Source: Eumeta japonica (lineage: Eukaryota > Arthropoda > Insecta > Lepidoptera > Psychidae). Taken from it: a DNA stretch of 64,000 nucleotides. The notes beneath the pieces are model-generated. The model saw only the letters and a program-made list of their open reading frames with translations, was not told the origin of the DNA and made no database searches. Shown here piece by piece: positions 47,035 through 58,207 of this stretch (positions within the stretch are counted from its first letter, which is position 1; the number at the start of each line of letters is the position of its first letter). The stretch lies in assembly GCA_005406025.1 (NCBI GenBank), contig BGZK01000011.1:1-64000 (forward strand). The letters are read 5' to 3'. Made by a program: the position numbers and the translations under genes.

Positions 47035-50000
47035 CTGAAATTGAAATTTAGCTAAAAAAATGGTTGTCTGTAAAATCGGTTTACGGACGATAATTTTTCG
47101 TAATAATGTCATAAGAAAACATTGATAAAAAATTGCATTCTTTTATGAATTGAATTGAATTATTATCACTGAATTATCATTATTTTGTATAATACAAAGA
47201 AGGATTTAATTGAAAATGACAATGTTTTCGTTAAATTTTCATTTATTTGCATTCGTCAATTCAAATATTATTCTACTTAAATTATATAGTAAAGAGATAG
47301 ATGCGTCACAATCTGAGCGCTTAGGCCGATCGTGCCTCTCTATTGTTTCGCGCTCTCGCTCGCACGCTCGGCTCAGGCGGAACGCGACAATTAGTCATGC
47401 TTTTTCATGCGTGCAGCCGACGTTCATCGATTTATAAGACATTATCACGTCAAAATTATCATTTTTCCATACGACGCGAAATCCCCAAACTTTGTTGTTT
47501 GCGTCACCCGCCCGACTAAACATATTAACTCCACGTCAGAGACAAGCTTTACATTAGAGGAAACAAAAATAATAATACTCATATACATCGTTTTCTAGTT
47601 ATCCACAACGCGGGGACTTTGTGTGGGAACGAAAATCATGTCAAAGATAACGTGTGACTAAGAGTTTTTAAGATTGAGGAAGTGACTTTTTGTCGTTCTT
47701 TTGTGTTAAGGATAACTTTTGGGAGTACTAATTCAATTCTAAAAATTATTTCTCTAATAGCTATTCTATGTATGAAACCTAAAACCTATATTTTGGTTTT
47801 TCTTATTTATAATTTTTATATTTAATAAGTCCCATTCCAATCCGTTCAGTAGTTTCAATTATAACAAAATACATCTACACGGATGTGTAGATGTACGGAT
47901 GAAGGTTAATGGATTAAACCTTCATCTTTATAATACTAGTCCAATCAGTGGCAGCGTTGGACGGCCTCACGTCTGAGGGGTCTAGCAAAGAAATTGTATA
48001 AGAGGCTTGCCTGCAACATCCGTAAAAATGCAGCATGCAACCCCACCCCTGACCCTCGAATATGCTTTTGCACTAAGAATCCCTATCCAACGAATTGAAT
48101 ATTCATTCGAGAGGATTGACAGATATCTAACATCTAAGCAAGTGTTAATTGTTATTTATCTTAGTCCGCTAAACAGTTGTATTGTTGTTTCTATGTACTT
48201 TTCGAACAAGAATATCAATCATATCAATAGAATTGTCTCACCCAATAAGACGAAGTTTCAACTCTAGACTATAAAGACGAAACGACAGACAACTACATTT
48301 ATCAAAATCGGTACTTTTAGGTCGAAGCTAGAAAGGAGCACACGTACATAGCGTGTCAAAATCATAACCGTTTCCTTACTTCGCTGCAATAGGGTAAAAA
48401 TTGACACATTTGTATTGAAGATGGTACTGATAGGTAATATAATTATAAATTATTGAGATTTGTTTTAGACTAGTAGTTCCGGATTTGGTTCCCAGTAAGG
48501 AATAACAATTAAAAGTTAATTTTTTTTTTGGATTGTAACTATAAACTTGAAGCAGAAGTATATTGGTATAGCGCGACGTTGAAGCTCAAACCGCGGGAAA
48601 AATAAATTTATTTATAAAGATAGTGTTGCCACATTATGAGAATAATAATTTCAACTAATCACCTTCATAATACAGTGAAAGTATTCTAATACAAAGACGC
48701 TTTGTGGTTTTAAGTTGTGATAAAAACAACTCGACGGCCACGCTTTGCGCCGTCACGTGTATCAAGTTTAATAGCATCCACACCGACAAACTGGCTGTTC
48801 CTTTGAGCGGCACAAACTGAAATGTGAAACCACGTATTAGTGCATTATCTGTTATATGCCATCTCACTGCAGATGTACGACATCCCATATTTTTTTCTTT
48901 CAGAATGACTGAAGGATATGGATCTTGGGCCATTCGCTTTGGCTCCGTGGGTGGTGCCCGCTAACAACCATTGTCATCAAGGCGCTCAGAACATTTTCTG
49001 TGAGGCACATACGAAATAATTTATTTTAATTTAAGTTAGATTTTCATTGGTTAATTTGCTAATGATCGGGAATGGTATCTAGGACTCTGACACGTAAACA
49101 ATTCACCAGTGGTTTTCTACCAGCTTATTATCTTATTCTTTATAAGTAAGTGATAAAGCGGTGATGGCATTTATCGTCTTAGATAGTTTTGAATTTCTGA
49201 AAATCTTAAACAACGACTCATTTCAAAATTTTTAAGTCGAGCATAATAAATACTTATCATACTTAAATAAAAGATTACAAAAAATATTATTATTCTTCTT
49301 CATTCAATCATTTATGTTCTTTATTAGTTTTATAATATCGCATTATTTATTTAAACTTTAATTGAGATTCAGGTAACGCTTATGTATTTTAAAGTGTTTT
49401 AATTCTTCAGTAAAATTTACTCTATTGTATTTTAATATTCATACGCGTTATTTATTGAGCTCTTATAATTCTAAAATTAATCATCGCATTATTAACATTG
49501 CACATTATATTTATACGTAATAGAAAGTCCTTTTTTGCAATAAAATCAAAATAAAAATATCTTATGTTCAGTTACTTTTTCTATATATTTTCCTATATTA
49601 AAAATAAGTTTAAATAAGCCTACATCTAATTACATTTCAGAAATTATTGCCATCTTTATAGATACATATAAGACGTTTTAAACCCTAAAAATATTGTAGA
49701 TGTATAACTTTACAGACATACCTTAGTGCGTTCTCCCACAACTAATGCGTCAATGATCAAAAGTACCCATACGCAAATATTTACTATCATCAACAGCACC
49801 TGAAATTGGAAAAAGTACATAAACATAACCAACAGCTTTTTATCAACTAAAAAACTGTGTTTTTATTCAGTTAATGTATTTAGGTAATTGTTATTTTCGC
49901 TCATTTGAAAAATTGTCTAATTGAAACATACACACACTCTACAGATTTATAATACTAATGCGAATGAAAATCCAATGCCCATAACATCGTACCTTAATGG

Positions 50001-51341
50001 AAACAATCAAACAAGCTCTTTGATTATTTAGCTAAATTTACTATTCCTGTCTAAAGCGCTTTCCTTTGGCATCATTCTATTGATCGTCGTGCACTTTTAT
50101 TTTGTATACGATATTAAGATATTTGTCTGATGTCATTGACAAGCGAGCTTCGATTGAATTATACCAAATTATAATAGTTTTAGGGATTGCTTATTACATC
50201 CCGGTAAAAATAATCAAGTAAAACGGTTGTAATAGATGCTGAGCAAGCAGTTTGCGGAGAGTTCATGTTTTCAAATTCGATTTTATTGTCTTAAATGCCT
50301 TCTACTCATTTTTTGCTACTCATTTCTTTCGTATTTCATGAAATTAGTCCCTAAGCGAAGATTAAGGTGTTGCACATCAAAATTAGAAACAGCATAAATA
50401 ACAAAAATTAACATCTATCGCTATGCAAATTTACAATTTATAATATGAAAATGATAGTAGCGAGGACTATTAATGCAACAAAATTTTACCTGAAAATTGA
50501 ATGTTTTATTAATAATTTTGAAAGATTTCAAGGCGAGTTTGAAAGGTTTTACGGCGCTTTCAGAAGGCATAGAACAATCGAAGCATTCATTTATCTCTGG
50601 GGCGATCAAATAGTCATCTCCGTCGCACAGTATCGCGTGTAAATCCTTATCCGTGGCGTCTTCGCTGCATTGACAACGACGGTTCCTCACCAGATGAGCC
50701 TTAAGCGTCTCATTGACACACCGTAACCTCGTCGCCAGGAAATACATCAGGTACTCCTGCAAAGCTGTCTCCATGTAGTTGCTCACGATCGAGAAGCCCA
50801 GGAAAATGGTAAACATGGGATTTTTCATCTTTATGTAGATGACTGTCATAATGATGGTGAGGTATACGAACGTGATGAGGAAGGCATAGGAGAGGTTGAA
50901 CTTGAATAGGCGCCAATTCAATGTCTTTATGTAGTCCAGGCCGATGGCCCTGTCTATTTTTTGCATGGTCACGTATAATTCAACGTTTTCGCTACCGTTG
51001 AAAAATCTCACATGGATCAAGTTCAGTATAGAAGGTATACTCTGCATATATCCCGCGGTAGACAAAATGTAGTAAAGCGATATATTATCATCGTGGTAAG
51101 TAATGTAAAAGTGATTGGTTAAATAGAGCGTGGAACCGACGGTGGCGAATATCCAAAGGATTGTGTAGATTTTTTGACAGGCCGTTGGTTGAGTGGCGTA
51201 TTTATTGATGAGGTCCACTCGCGAAGAACCGAGACTCATCTGGATTACATGCATCGGCCAAAAACATTTTACGAAATTATCTTCCAATCGATCCGATGCT
51301 AAATTTTCTAATACTTTTAGTTTAGAAAAGGAATTCTCCAT
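46871..51341 (-). CDS. Insect gustatory receptor (Gr-A)
   Basis: Seven-helix chemoreceptor of the insect gustatory receptor family, thought to form ligand-gated cation channels in taste neurons. Four exons on the minus strand (50490-51341, 49722-49799, 48663-48816, 46871-47034) join in phase to 1,248 bp, 415 residues plus stop, a usual Gr length. Exon 1 carries the N-terminus and four helices, with VTMQKIDRAIGL and LMYFLATRLRCVNETLKAHL. Exons 2 and 3 carry one helix each. Exon 4 ends in the family's defining seventh-helix motif TYVLLLMQF at residues 404-412. All introns are GT-AG. The start ATG at 51341 has the context GCGATGG. A Cys-rich loop (CQC...CDGDD...CFDC, about residues 223-259) is unusual. 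The ligand class cannot be told from the sequence. Gr-B, about 6 kb away, is a divergently oriented paralogue. Confidence 0.93.
47063..47466 (+). mobile_element. MITE-like repeat, copy P2, in Gr-A intron 3
   Basis: Inverse-orientation relative of P1 (33902-34173). It begins GGTTGTCTGTAAAATCGG and ends near CACGTCAAAATTATC. It is longer than P1 in its AT-rich half. A subterminal inverted repeat (GATAATTTTNACGTGATAATG type) is seen between its two halves. The insertion starts about 30 bp from the intron's 3' splice site at 47035. Confidence 0.75.
47467..48662 (-). other. Gr-A intron 3, remainder
   Basis: No other element is recognised. Frames at 47407-47598 and 48007-48267 have no family features. 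Confidence 0.55.
48663..48816 (-). CDS. Gr-A exon 3
   Basis: 154 bp; acceptor TTTCAG and donor GTGATT. Encodes the sixth helix with WMLLNLIHVTAQSVAVELF, then CIRILSLYYE. The Gr-B counterpart is also 154 bp. Confidence 0.9.
48817..49721 (-). other. Gr-A intron 2
   Basis: 905-bp GT-AG intron with no recognised element. Confidence 0.7.
49722..49799 (-). CDS. Gr-A exon 2
   Basis: 78 bp, 26 codons, phases 0 and 0. Encodes VLLMIVNICVWVLLIIDALV, then VGERTK, a membrane helix. Acceptor TTTCAG and donor GTATGT on the minus strand. Gr-B has an exon of exactly the same length. Confidence 0.9.
49800..50489 (-). other. Gr-A intron 1
   Basis: 690-bp GT-AG intron with no recognised element. Confidence 0.75.
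50490..51341 (-). CDS. Gr-A exon 1
   Basis: Starts with ATG at 51341 and ends in INKTFNFQ at donor GTAAAA, phase 0, 284 codons. Reading past the donor gives an unrelated tail and a stop, so splicing here is required for the family-like continuation. Confidence 0.93.
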
Positions 51342-51884
51342 CGCGAATGGAATCAGAAATACGACTGATCGAAAATATACTTATTTATGACTAATGATGA
51401 ATGTACTCAAATAATGATAGATAATGTAATAACTTGATATTCGGCTATCAGCAATGTCACAGATTTAATATGTAACATTTTACGAGCTACAAATATACCT
51501 ACGTCGATAAGCTTATAATATTTGAAAATATGAACATACGTATATATTGTGTACACCTTCTAAGTATTATTTTAAGGACAATGTTACTGACTAATAGTTT
51601 TATTAATTATTTTCCTTCATTTTTAATATGGAAAAAGGTTTCTGGTCATCCCAATTTCGTTCTAGTTTTCATTTCTGGTGCCGGTACTGTTAAAGCGTGG
51701 AGTACAAGAACTAAAAATGATTTAATGATTTAATAATTGTTATAGATAGTTTATTTAGGTAAACATATGTAACATATCGAGCTTAGTCCCATCTATTATT
51801 GTTAATTAAAAAGAAAAGTAGACATATAGTTTTTCTACGAATTATGGGTGACATTTTGAAGTTCCATTTTTTTAACTTCCTGCT
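51342..51884. other. Upstream region of Gr-A
   Basis: Should contain the Gr-A promoter, but no clear core promoter element is seen. The plus-strand frame at 51530-51733 has no family features. Confidence 0.4.
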
Positions 51885-53065
51885 ATGAAAATTGAATAAG
51901 TTAAAAAATTGGTAAGTGACTGTTTTCAGTATGATTTTAGAAAATCGCGTTTCCATTAAATCTTGATGTTTCAGAGTCCTAGGAATCTATTTTGGTCATG
52001 TCTCAAATGATTTCTGTACGTCTGTCTCTCTCTCTCTATCTCTCTGCGTGCGTGCGCGCGTGCATATGTAAACCTTTGATAACTTTTGAACGGACCAAGT
52101 GATCGAATCGTGGTTTGTGGAATTCGAAAGGAGTTTATTTATACAAGTTAAACTTACTGAAATCTTTAATTAACTTCACCTGATAAATTTTGAAGAAAAT
52201 CAAAATTTTATTTAAAAAAATATGTATATATGAAATAACTTTTAAACTACTCTATCAGTTGATACCTAAATTGAATGAGAGCTTTATGCAATACAAATGT
52301 CATAAAAATTGATTGATTTGTTCAAAAGGTATTTTTGGAGAAAATATTTCAATTAGTGTTTTTCACAAAATTTCTTAAAAAATACCACCAATAAAATCTT
52401 ACCAGCAATTTCTTTTGAAAAGGGACGTTGATAGTTGCAAACTTCATCAAAATCGGTTTGTTCGTTCGAGAGATATCGTAAACGAAAAATTCTCAAAAAT
52501 CACTTTTTCAAAAGAATTAAATTCTTGTTGGATTAATGTTTATTATTAACAAATTTCTTTGCTTAAAAAAACTACCTCGAATACCGCAACACAGATTAAA
52601 ACCAAATAACGTGTTCAATAGATATTATAGTCAAATTATTAGTCAAATTTGTTGAAATAGTGTCTTATTAAATAAATCGAAATGTTCGAATTTCAAGAGC
52701 AGAAAACATAATAGAATTATATTTTTAAGCTTGAAGAGCTTGAAAACTTACAAAACCAAGTTTTTGAGCTCAAATTCAATAATTTACTACTAGATGTATT
52801 TTAAAAATGTTAAGTAGCAAAAGATTTAGGAATGATTTATCGTTTTTTGAACATTCGAGGTTAAAGGCTTGAAGATGAAAAGCCTTTTTTAGCTTTGATA
52901 CAACTATATTTTTGAAGTCAAGGAGCTCAAAAATACATCATTAAATATCATAGCGAAAAGTCTTAGGGATGGGCTGCAGGGTCAACCGCTTCACAGATTT
53001 TTGGATTAAAATGGCTTTAACAGTTATATCTCCCTGGTGTCAGGTGGTGCTGCTTCTAGACTCGA
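51885..53065 (-). repeat. Unclassified ~1.2-kb repeat, copy R2
   Basis: Inverse-orientation copy of R1 (20095-21292). On the plus strand it opens TTAACTTCCTGCTATGAAAA and includes a CT/GC simple-repeat stretch near 52025-52060 where R1 has GCAGGCACCCACGCATGCGC. It closes with GGGCTGCAGGGTCAACCGC. A related AACTTCCCGC occurs in direct orientation at about 53080. There is no coding capacity. Confidence 0.75.
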
Positions 53066-53469
53066 CTTATGAAATCAACTTCCCGCATTTTCTAATCGTT
53101 TTGAATACCTTTTTTGGATTCTCTTTTTTCTACCTGTTTTTAAAACTTTTCTAAATTATCGATTTTTAAGAAAATTGTCAATTTAAAGATTTAAATCACA
53201 TGCAATGTGTTACACGTAAAAAATTATATGCGCCGCGGCGTATTAGCGAGCTGTAATGACCGCTAGATGGCGCTTCTTTTAGTTGCGGAGGCGTCGAGGA
53301 AAAATTGTGTAGAGGGATATTTTAGTTCGGATTACTATTATGTCGTAACAGACTCCAATGGATCCTGTTATCGGATGAGTACTTAGGTAATTAAATTAAT
53401 GCTCTGAAACTGCTGAATATCGACCGCGAATTTAAAATCAGCCACGAGAAAGGGCTGTACGACGACCAC

Positions 53470-54095
53470 TGTAACGGCGATTTCAGATATCGCCGCGTAA
53501 GCCCGCACCTTGGGTTGCTTCTCTTCACGAGTGCACGCTTCCGGTTCAACGGATTTCTTGCGGTGTGGCGGCGATTAAATGATAGACAGCGTTTTCTTTC
53601 AGACTTAACTTCTTTATTCAGCCAAGCTTCACAGTATCACGGTTGGCTAGCAACTGTACCGGATGCACCACTCCCACTGCATTTATATTTTAATTGGGGA
53701 GGCGTGGCCATGCACTTCATTATGCATATGCATTGGCGAATGGCGCCATTAGCGCCCGAGACACCGATTAGCGGCCGTGCCGTAATGACGGCCGCTTTCA
53801 AGGCCTACCTTTGGTCCTGCCCACCAAAGCACAATTTCGTATGCAACTCACATGCACAATACATTTCAAATCGTTTAATTTATCAAACACAAATATACAA
53901 AAACACACAAATATTCTTACTTAAAATTAGTCCCTACCCGGGTAATAAAAAACTATACAAAAAAACTCTTTAATAAAACATCAATAATAAAACGCACACA
54001 AACATAAACATTAATTACAAAATAATCCTTATCAAGCCCGTATAAGACACAATACAATATTTGAATTAACATTAGTTTCCCGGCTGTGCGTAACA
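53470..54095 (-). mobile_element. Solo LTR of an LTR retrotransposon
   Basis: 626 bp from TGTAACGGCG to GTGCGTAACA (TG...CA) with a perfect 5-bp flanking duplication ACCAC (53465-53469 and 54096-54100). The minus strand carries a TATA-like AAAATATAAATG at about 53682 followed by CAGTGGG, and an AATAAA at 53613-53618, giving a U3-R-U5 order on that strand. No internal region is adjacent, so it is a solo LTR left by recombination. The 152-aa plus-strand frame inside it is spurious. Confidence 0.85.
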
Positions 54096-54138
54096 ACCAC
54101 GTTAAGTATTTTTATAGGCTATAAAATTTTCCATAACT

Positions 54139-54600
54139 TTGGCGATCACGTCTGGATCTGTTATAAATTTCTTCATTGTAGAGGAAGGTGTAATATTTAT
54201 ATGTAGATACATTTACATACCGACTATGACTCAGGCGATAGAAATTATTTTGTTTTTGAGCTTTACACACTTTTTATTCTTGAGAATCGACTATTTTAAT
54301 AGTATCATGATAGAATGCATAGAAAATAATCCGAGTTCTGTCAAAGGCTTTGATATAACACGTTGGCTAACTGGTAGACTGAAGGTAAAACAAAGGCATT
54401 GCTCATCAAACGCTGCCGTCATCGCGGTGTATGCGATCCTTGACGCGGCCCATCAAGTAGAGCTATTAGCTAAATTTGATATATCTATGTTTATACCTGT
54501 TGTATCGTATTTGTGTGAAATGAAAAAAAAAACACCAAATTGCAATTTCTCCAATAAGTCATTGTACTGTGCTTTTTCATTTGTTCGGACGTTTATGTAA
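54139..54600 (+). pseudogene. Possible gustatory-receptor-like relic
   Basis: A 153-codon frame with a hydrophobic helix (EIILFLSFTHFLFLRIDYFN), then a loop and an amphipathic stretch AVYAILDAAHQVELLAKFD. The arrangement resembles the fourth helix, loop and end of exon 1 in Gr-A and Gr-B, but no specific motif confirms it. No donor follows the expected exon end, and there is no partner exon. It lies between the two receptor genes, just after the solo LTR. It could be a chance frame. Confidence 0.3.
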
Positions 54601-55186
54601 GAATGCTAATGGATTTTTACAACCTTACAATGTGTAGTGACTTTAGCTACTTCGCAAGTAAGTCGTACTTGAATTAATTCTGAGAATTTTCTGCTTTGCT
54701 TGATTGGATTACTTCCGTTAGTACTATCATAATGTTGAATACAATATTACATCGATTTTTGTATTGCTCTATTAAAACCTATCGCTACTCTTTATAGCAT
54801 TCTTCCGATTTGTAATCTTTATAGTTTATTTTATTAGATTGCATTTATAGGTGGGAATAAAATTAGTTAAAATTTTCATTTTTCTGCAATTCTGCTAGAC
54901 ATGAAAAACGAGTTATATTTTCTAAATTTATTCATGTATTACAATAATGTTTTCTTTTCCATTACCAAATGAACAACGATCGTAAATTACCTTGAACCAC
55001 CATGGCCACTTGTAATCCATCATCCATTCATTGTCTATTAATGCTGATGAATTTTTATTGATTTTCTGTAAGACAAACACAGAGTACAAACAGAATAAAC
55101 ACGAGCTATAAAATTTTAGGGTGTTTTAGCTTTTTTCATCAGTAATTCTTATTAACCAAAATATTTTAATATTCGTAGACACTTGT

Positions 55187-55220
<34 letters not shown>

Positions 55221-57397
55221 GATGTAGTTGTAATATATGTGTAATAATGATAATAATGATATATATATAGTGATGTAGTTGTAAATAAACTTGTGGCAAT
55301 AATAAACAAAGAAATGAATAGGAATTTGATTTTTTTAAATTAAACTCTTGACTCGTCAATCGATTCGTATCAAAATCCCGACAGTCCAGTTAAACAACAT
55401 TTGGAGCGAAGGTTTTGTTTGTTTGAATGCCCATTAGAAAATGATTGCTCGGAATACTACCCTTAGGGATACAAAAGACGAAAATTCGTAGGAGAACCCC
55501 GTCACGGTACAAAGAAAATTTTTGAAAAGTCCTCTATCAAAAGTGTAAAACAAGAGAGATTGTATACGAGTTTTTTATAGCATAATCGAAGGGCAAGCAA
55601 GCATCAGATAATAGACGACGACCGTTAATACGTTTATTTTATAAGCAGTACAAAGTCTCCCACTTTAGGAGGATTTTCATCCGAAAGCCATTTATTGCGC
55701 ATTTGACGTCGATGAAGTTATAAATTACTCGACTTGCGCTAGAAATGTTGTGATATTGTCTGAACAACCTAAAATCTACTCAAGCGGGACCTGGAAGTTT
55801 CATCCCAATCGTACTCCGGGACGGCTAATAAATATTTTCCTATTGACAAATAGGGCGGTGCCAAAACTTCAAAATTGCTTCAATCACGTAACAAAGGACA
55901 CAATGAACGCGAGTTCAAAACGGCCTCAATACGAGCAAATATAATTGACGAGGGGCTTTCAACTGTGAACTTTCAAACGTCAACTTTTGTTCTCATATGA
56001 TACGTGAAAGCAAAGATTTTGCTGATTTTACAACACTTTCAAATGGCCCACCAAAATGAGGTACTCCAGTAAGATTAAAGTATCACTTTATTACTCGTTG
56101 AGAAGCTTCGTCATACAACGAATTTTGAATTGTGGAATTCAACAGTTTATTTGTAAATCATTTAGATGTAAGTGCGCCAAAAATCCTTCAGTACTTATAT
56201 CTCCGACTACTTCTAGATGTACAGCCTTCAATGCAAAGCAAACAAAAACACACGTAAGCTTTCAATAGTTTAACCTTTCGTGATTTTGATTCCTTTACAA
56301 AAAGTGAACCAAAAAGTCGGTCTGAACCGTATCGAATACTGCACTGGCCGTTACATGATCTACCGTCAACTTTAACATTATTGGTTTCGCAGATTTTGCA
56401 CAGGTTCTAAAGCAAAATATACATTTAAATAATATATGCCTAATTACCTGAGGTGATGCCAAAATCCAAAATTATTGTTGAAGCCTGTAAGGCTGTAGGG
56501 TCGATATGATAACGTACCTAGTGCAAATAATCAATAATTGAATATGTAAAATGGCGAAATTTAGGCAACAAACAAGGATATTTTCTATTAAATTAAAAAG
56601 CCGAGTGCTCAAGTCTACGTAATGACTTTGAGCATTGATTATTATTTTTTAATGATTTGAATTATTAATTACATTAAAGACAGAGGATATCCTCAAATGT
56701 ACTTTAGTCTTTAAAACATAAAAATACTAGTAACGGCAATTACAAAATCATTTTTTAATTTTTGCGGAAAAAAAACTCTCTCAGTGTATTTGATTTCGAG
56801 AAATATCCTGGTGTATCTTAGAAAGTCTAACATCCAATATCCATAAAATAAAAAATGGAACCACCGTGAAGTTATACTAAATCCAACGCAAAGGAAATCA
56901 TTTAAAGCGGCTGATGAACAAGGAAGTTATATGCGATCATATATAAAAAATAAAAATGTAAAAATTCACACGAATTGAGAACTTCCTCCTTTTTCTGAAG
57001 CCGGTTAAAAATGGTATTTAAGAAAATAACATTGGCATTAAATAAACATGAAGTTTTAAAAACTTTGTATTAAAAACGTTCTAAAAAAGGTTCAACGCCA
57101 GAAAATCTTGTGTTGGTTTGATTTTCCCAAAATATTTACATAAATAAGAAAACAATTTTCTTCCTATTTAAAAAATATTCACTGATGATCTCGTTTTCAA
57201 AAGAATGAATTAGGTCAGAATAACATTTACTCAAGTATAATTTAGTTCACACATAATATACTATTATACATAACGGATAAAGTGATAATCCATAACCGTG
57301 AAAGCTTTCAAATTAGGTGTTAGTGTATTAAGTTATCGATTCATCAACAGTGCAAACCTTTCAGTGCTCATTATTGGACGACATCGTCACCATTACC
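54601..57397. other. Region upstream of Gr-B
   Basis: Contains an AC/AT microsatellite at about 55187-55220 and otherwise nothing recognised. The promoter of Gr-B should lie at the right end, but no core element can be fixed. Confidence 0.5.
55187..55220. repeat. AC/AT dinucleotide microsatellite
   Basis: About eight AC repeats run directly into nine AT repeats. Confidence 0.9.
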
Positions 57398-58207
57398 ATG
57401 AGCAGAACTAGTGAATGGAATATTTTAGACGAATCATTTATCCAAAGTTTCTCTACATTACAATACGTACGACTATGGCTCGGCACAGCTGGAGCACACA
57501 TCAAGAACAGGCTTGTTGGATCGCCGAGCACACGTCAAAGGATCTATAGTAGTGCACTAATAATAGCAGTGGTGATATGTGGTTATGACATGACTACTGA
57601 TATATTATCCCAATTTTCAACGTTTCCATCGTTTGCAAACATATTGACAATAGCGATATCCTTGAACATCGCGAGTTATGTATCAAGCATTATCTACAAC
57701 AGGTTTGGCAACCATAAAGCAAACGTTGCACTGATAGTTCGGATGCAAGAGATAGACCACTGCCTCATGTTAGATAAGACGAAAGTTTTATACGAAACTC
57801 AATATCGGTCTAGTACCATCTTTATTACCATTATTGTTATGATTTCCTCTACTTTTTTTATCTTCAATTACTTTGTAAAAATCTCCATCAGAATATCTTC
57901 TATTTTAATAGGCCTTGTTGTCAGTGCACAATTCGTCGAAACGATCCTTTGTTGCTATATCATGACATTCTTCGGCACACGACTCGCGTTCCTGAATTTA
58001 GTGCTTAGTAGAAATTTTCTTAAGCCGCGTTCAAAAAAACTATCTCGTTTTTGCAAACTTCATTCGTTTCTATGGATCTGTGACGCCCATCTGAATAATA
58101 TAAGCGAAGAGACAAGTGAAAGCACTTTGTCTTTAAGGTGTATCCTCGCCGTATTAAGAAAACTGTTGTTGGCTTTTGAGGCATTTGTGAACCTTTTCAA
58201 ATACCAG
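57398..58207 (+). CDS. Gr-B exon 1
   Basis: 810 bp, ATG at 57398-57400, donor GTAACT at 58208 after FKYQ, phase 0. Encodes about four helices and the long intracellular loop, without the Cys-rich insert seen in Gr-A. Confidence 0.9.

Noticed and set aside
50710..50916. Minus-strand frame with His/Pro-rich peptide
   Set aside because: It is a frame shadow of Gr-A exon 1.
53515..53973. 152-codon plus-strand frame
   Set aside because: It lies entirely inside the solo LTR defined by the ACCAC duplication and has no protein features.
53208..54095. A longer 888-bp LTR reading starting at TGTTACACG
   Set aside because: The flanks of that version show no target duplication, while the 626-bp version has a perfect 5-bp one.
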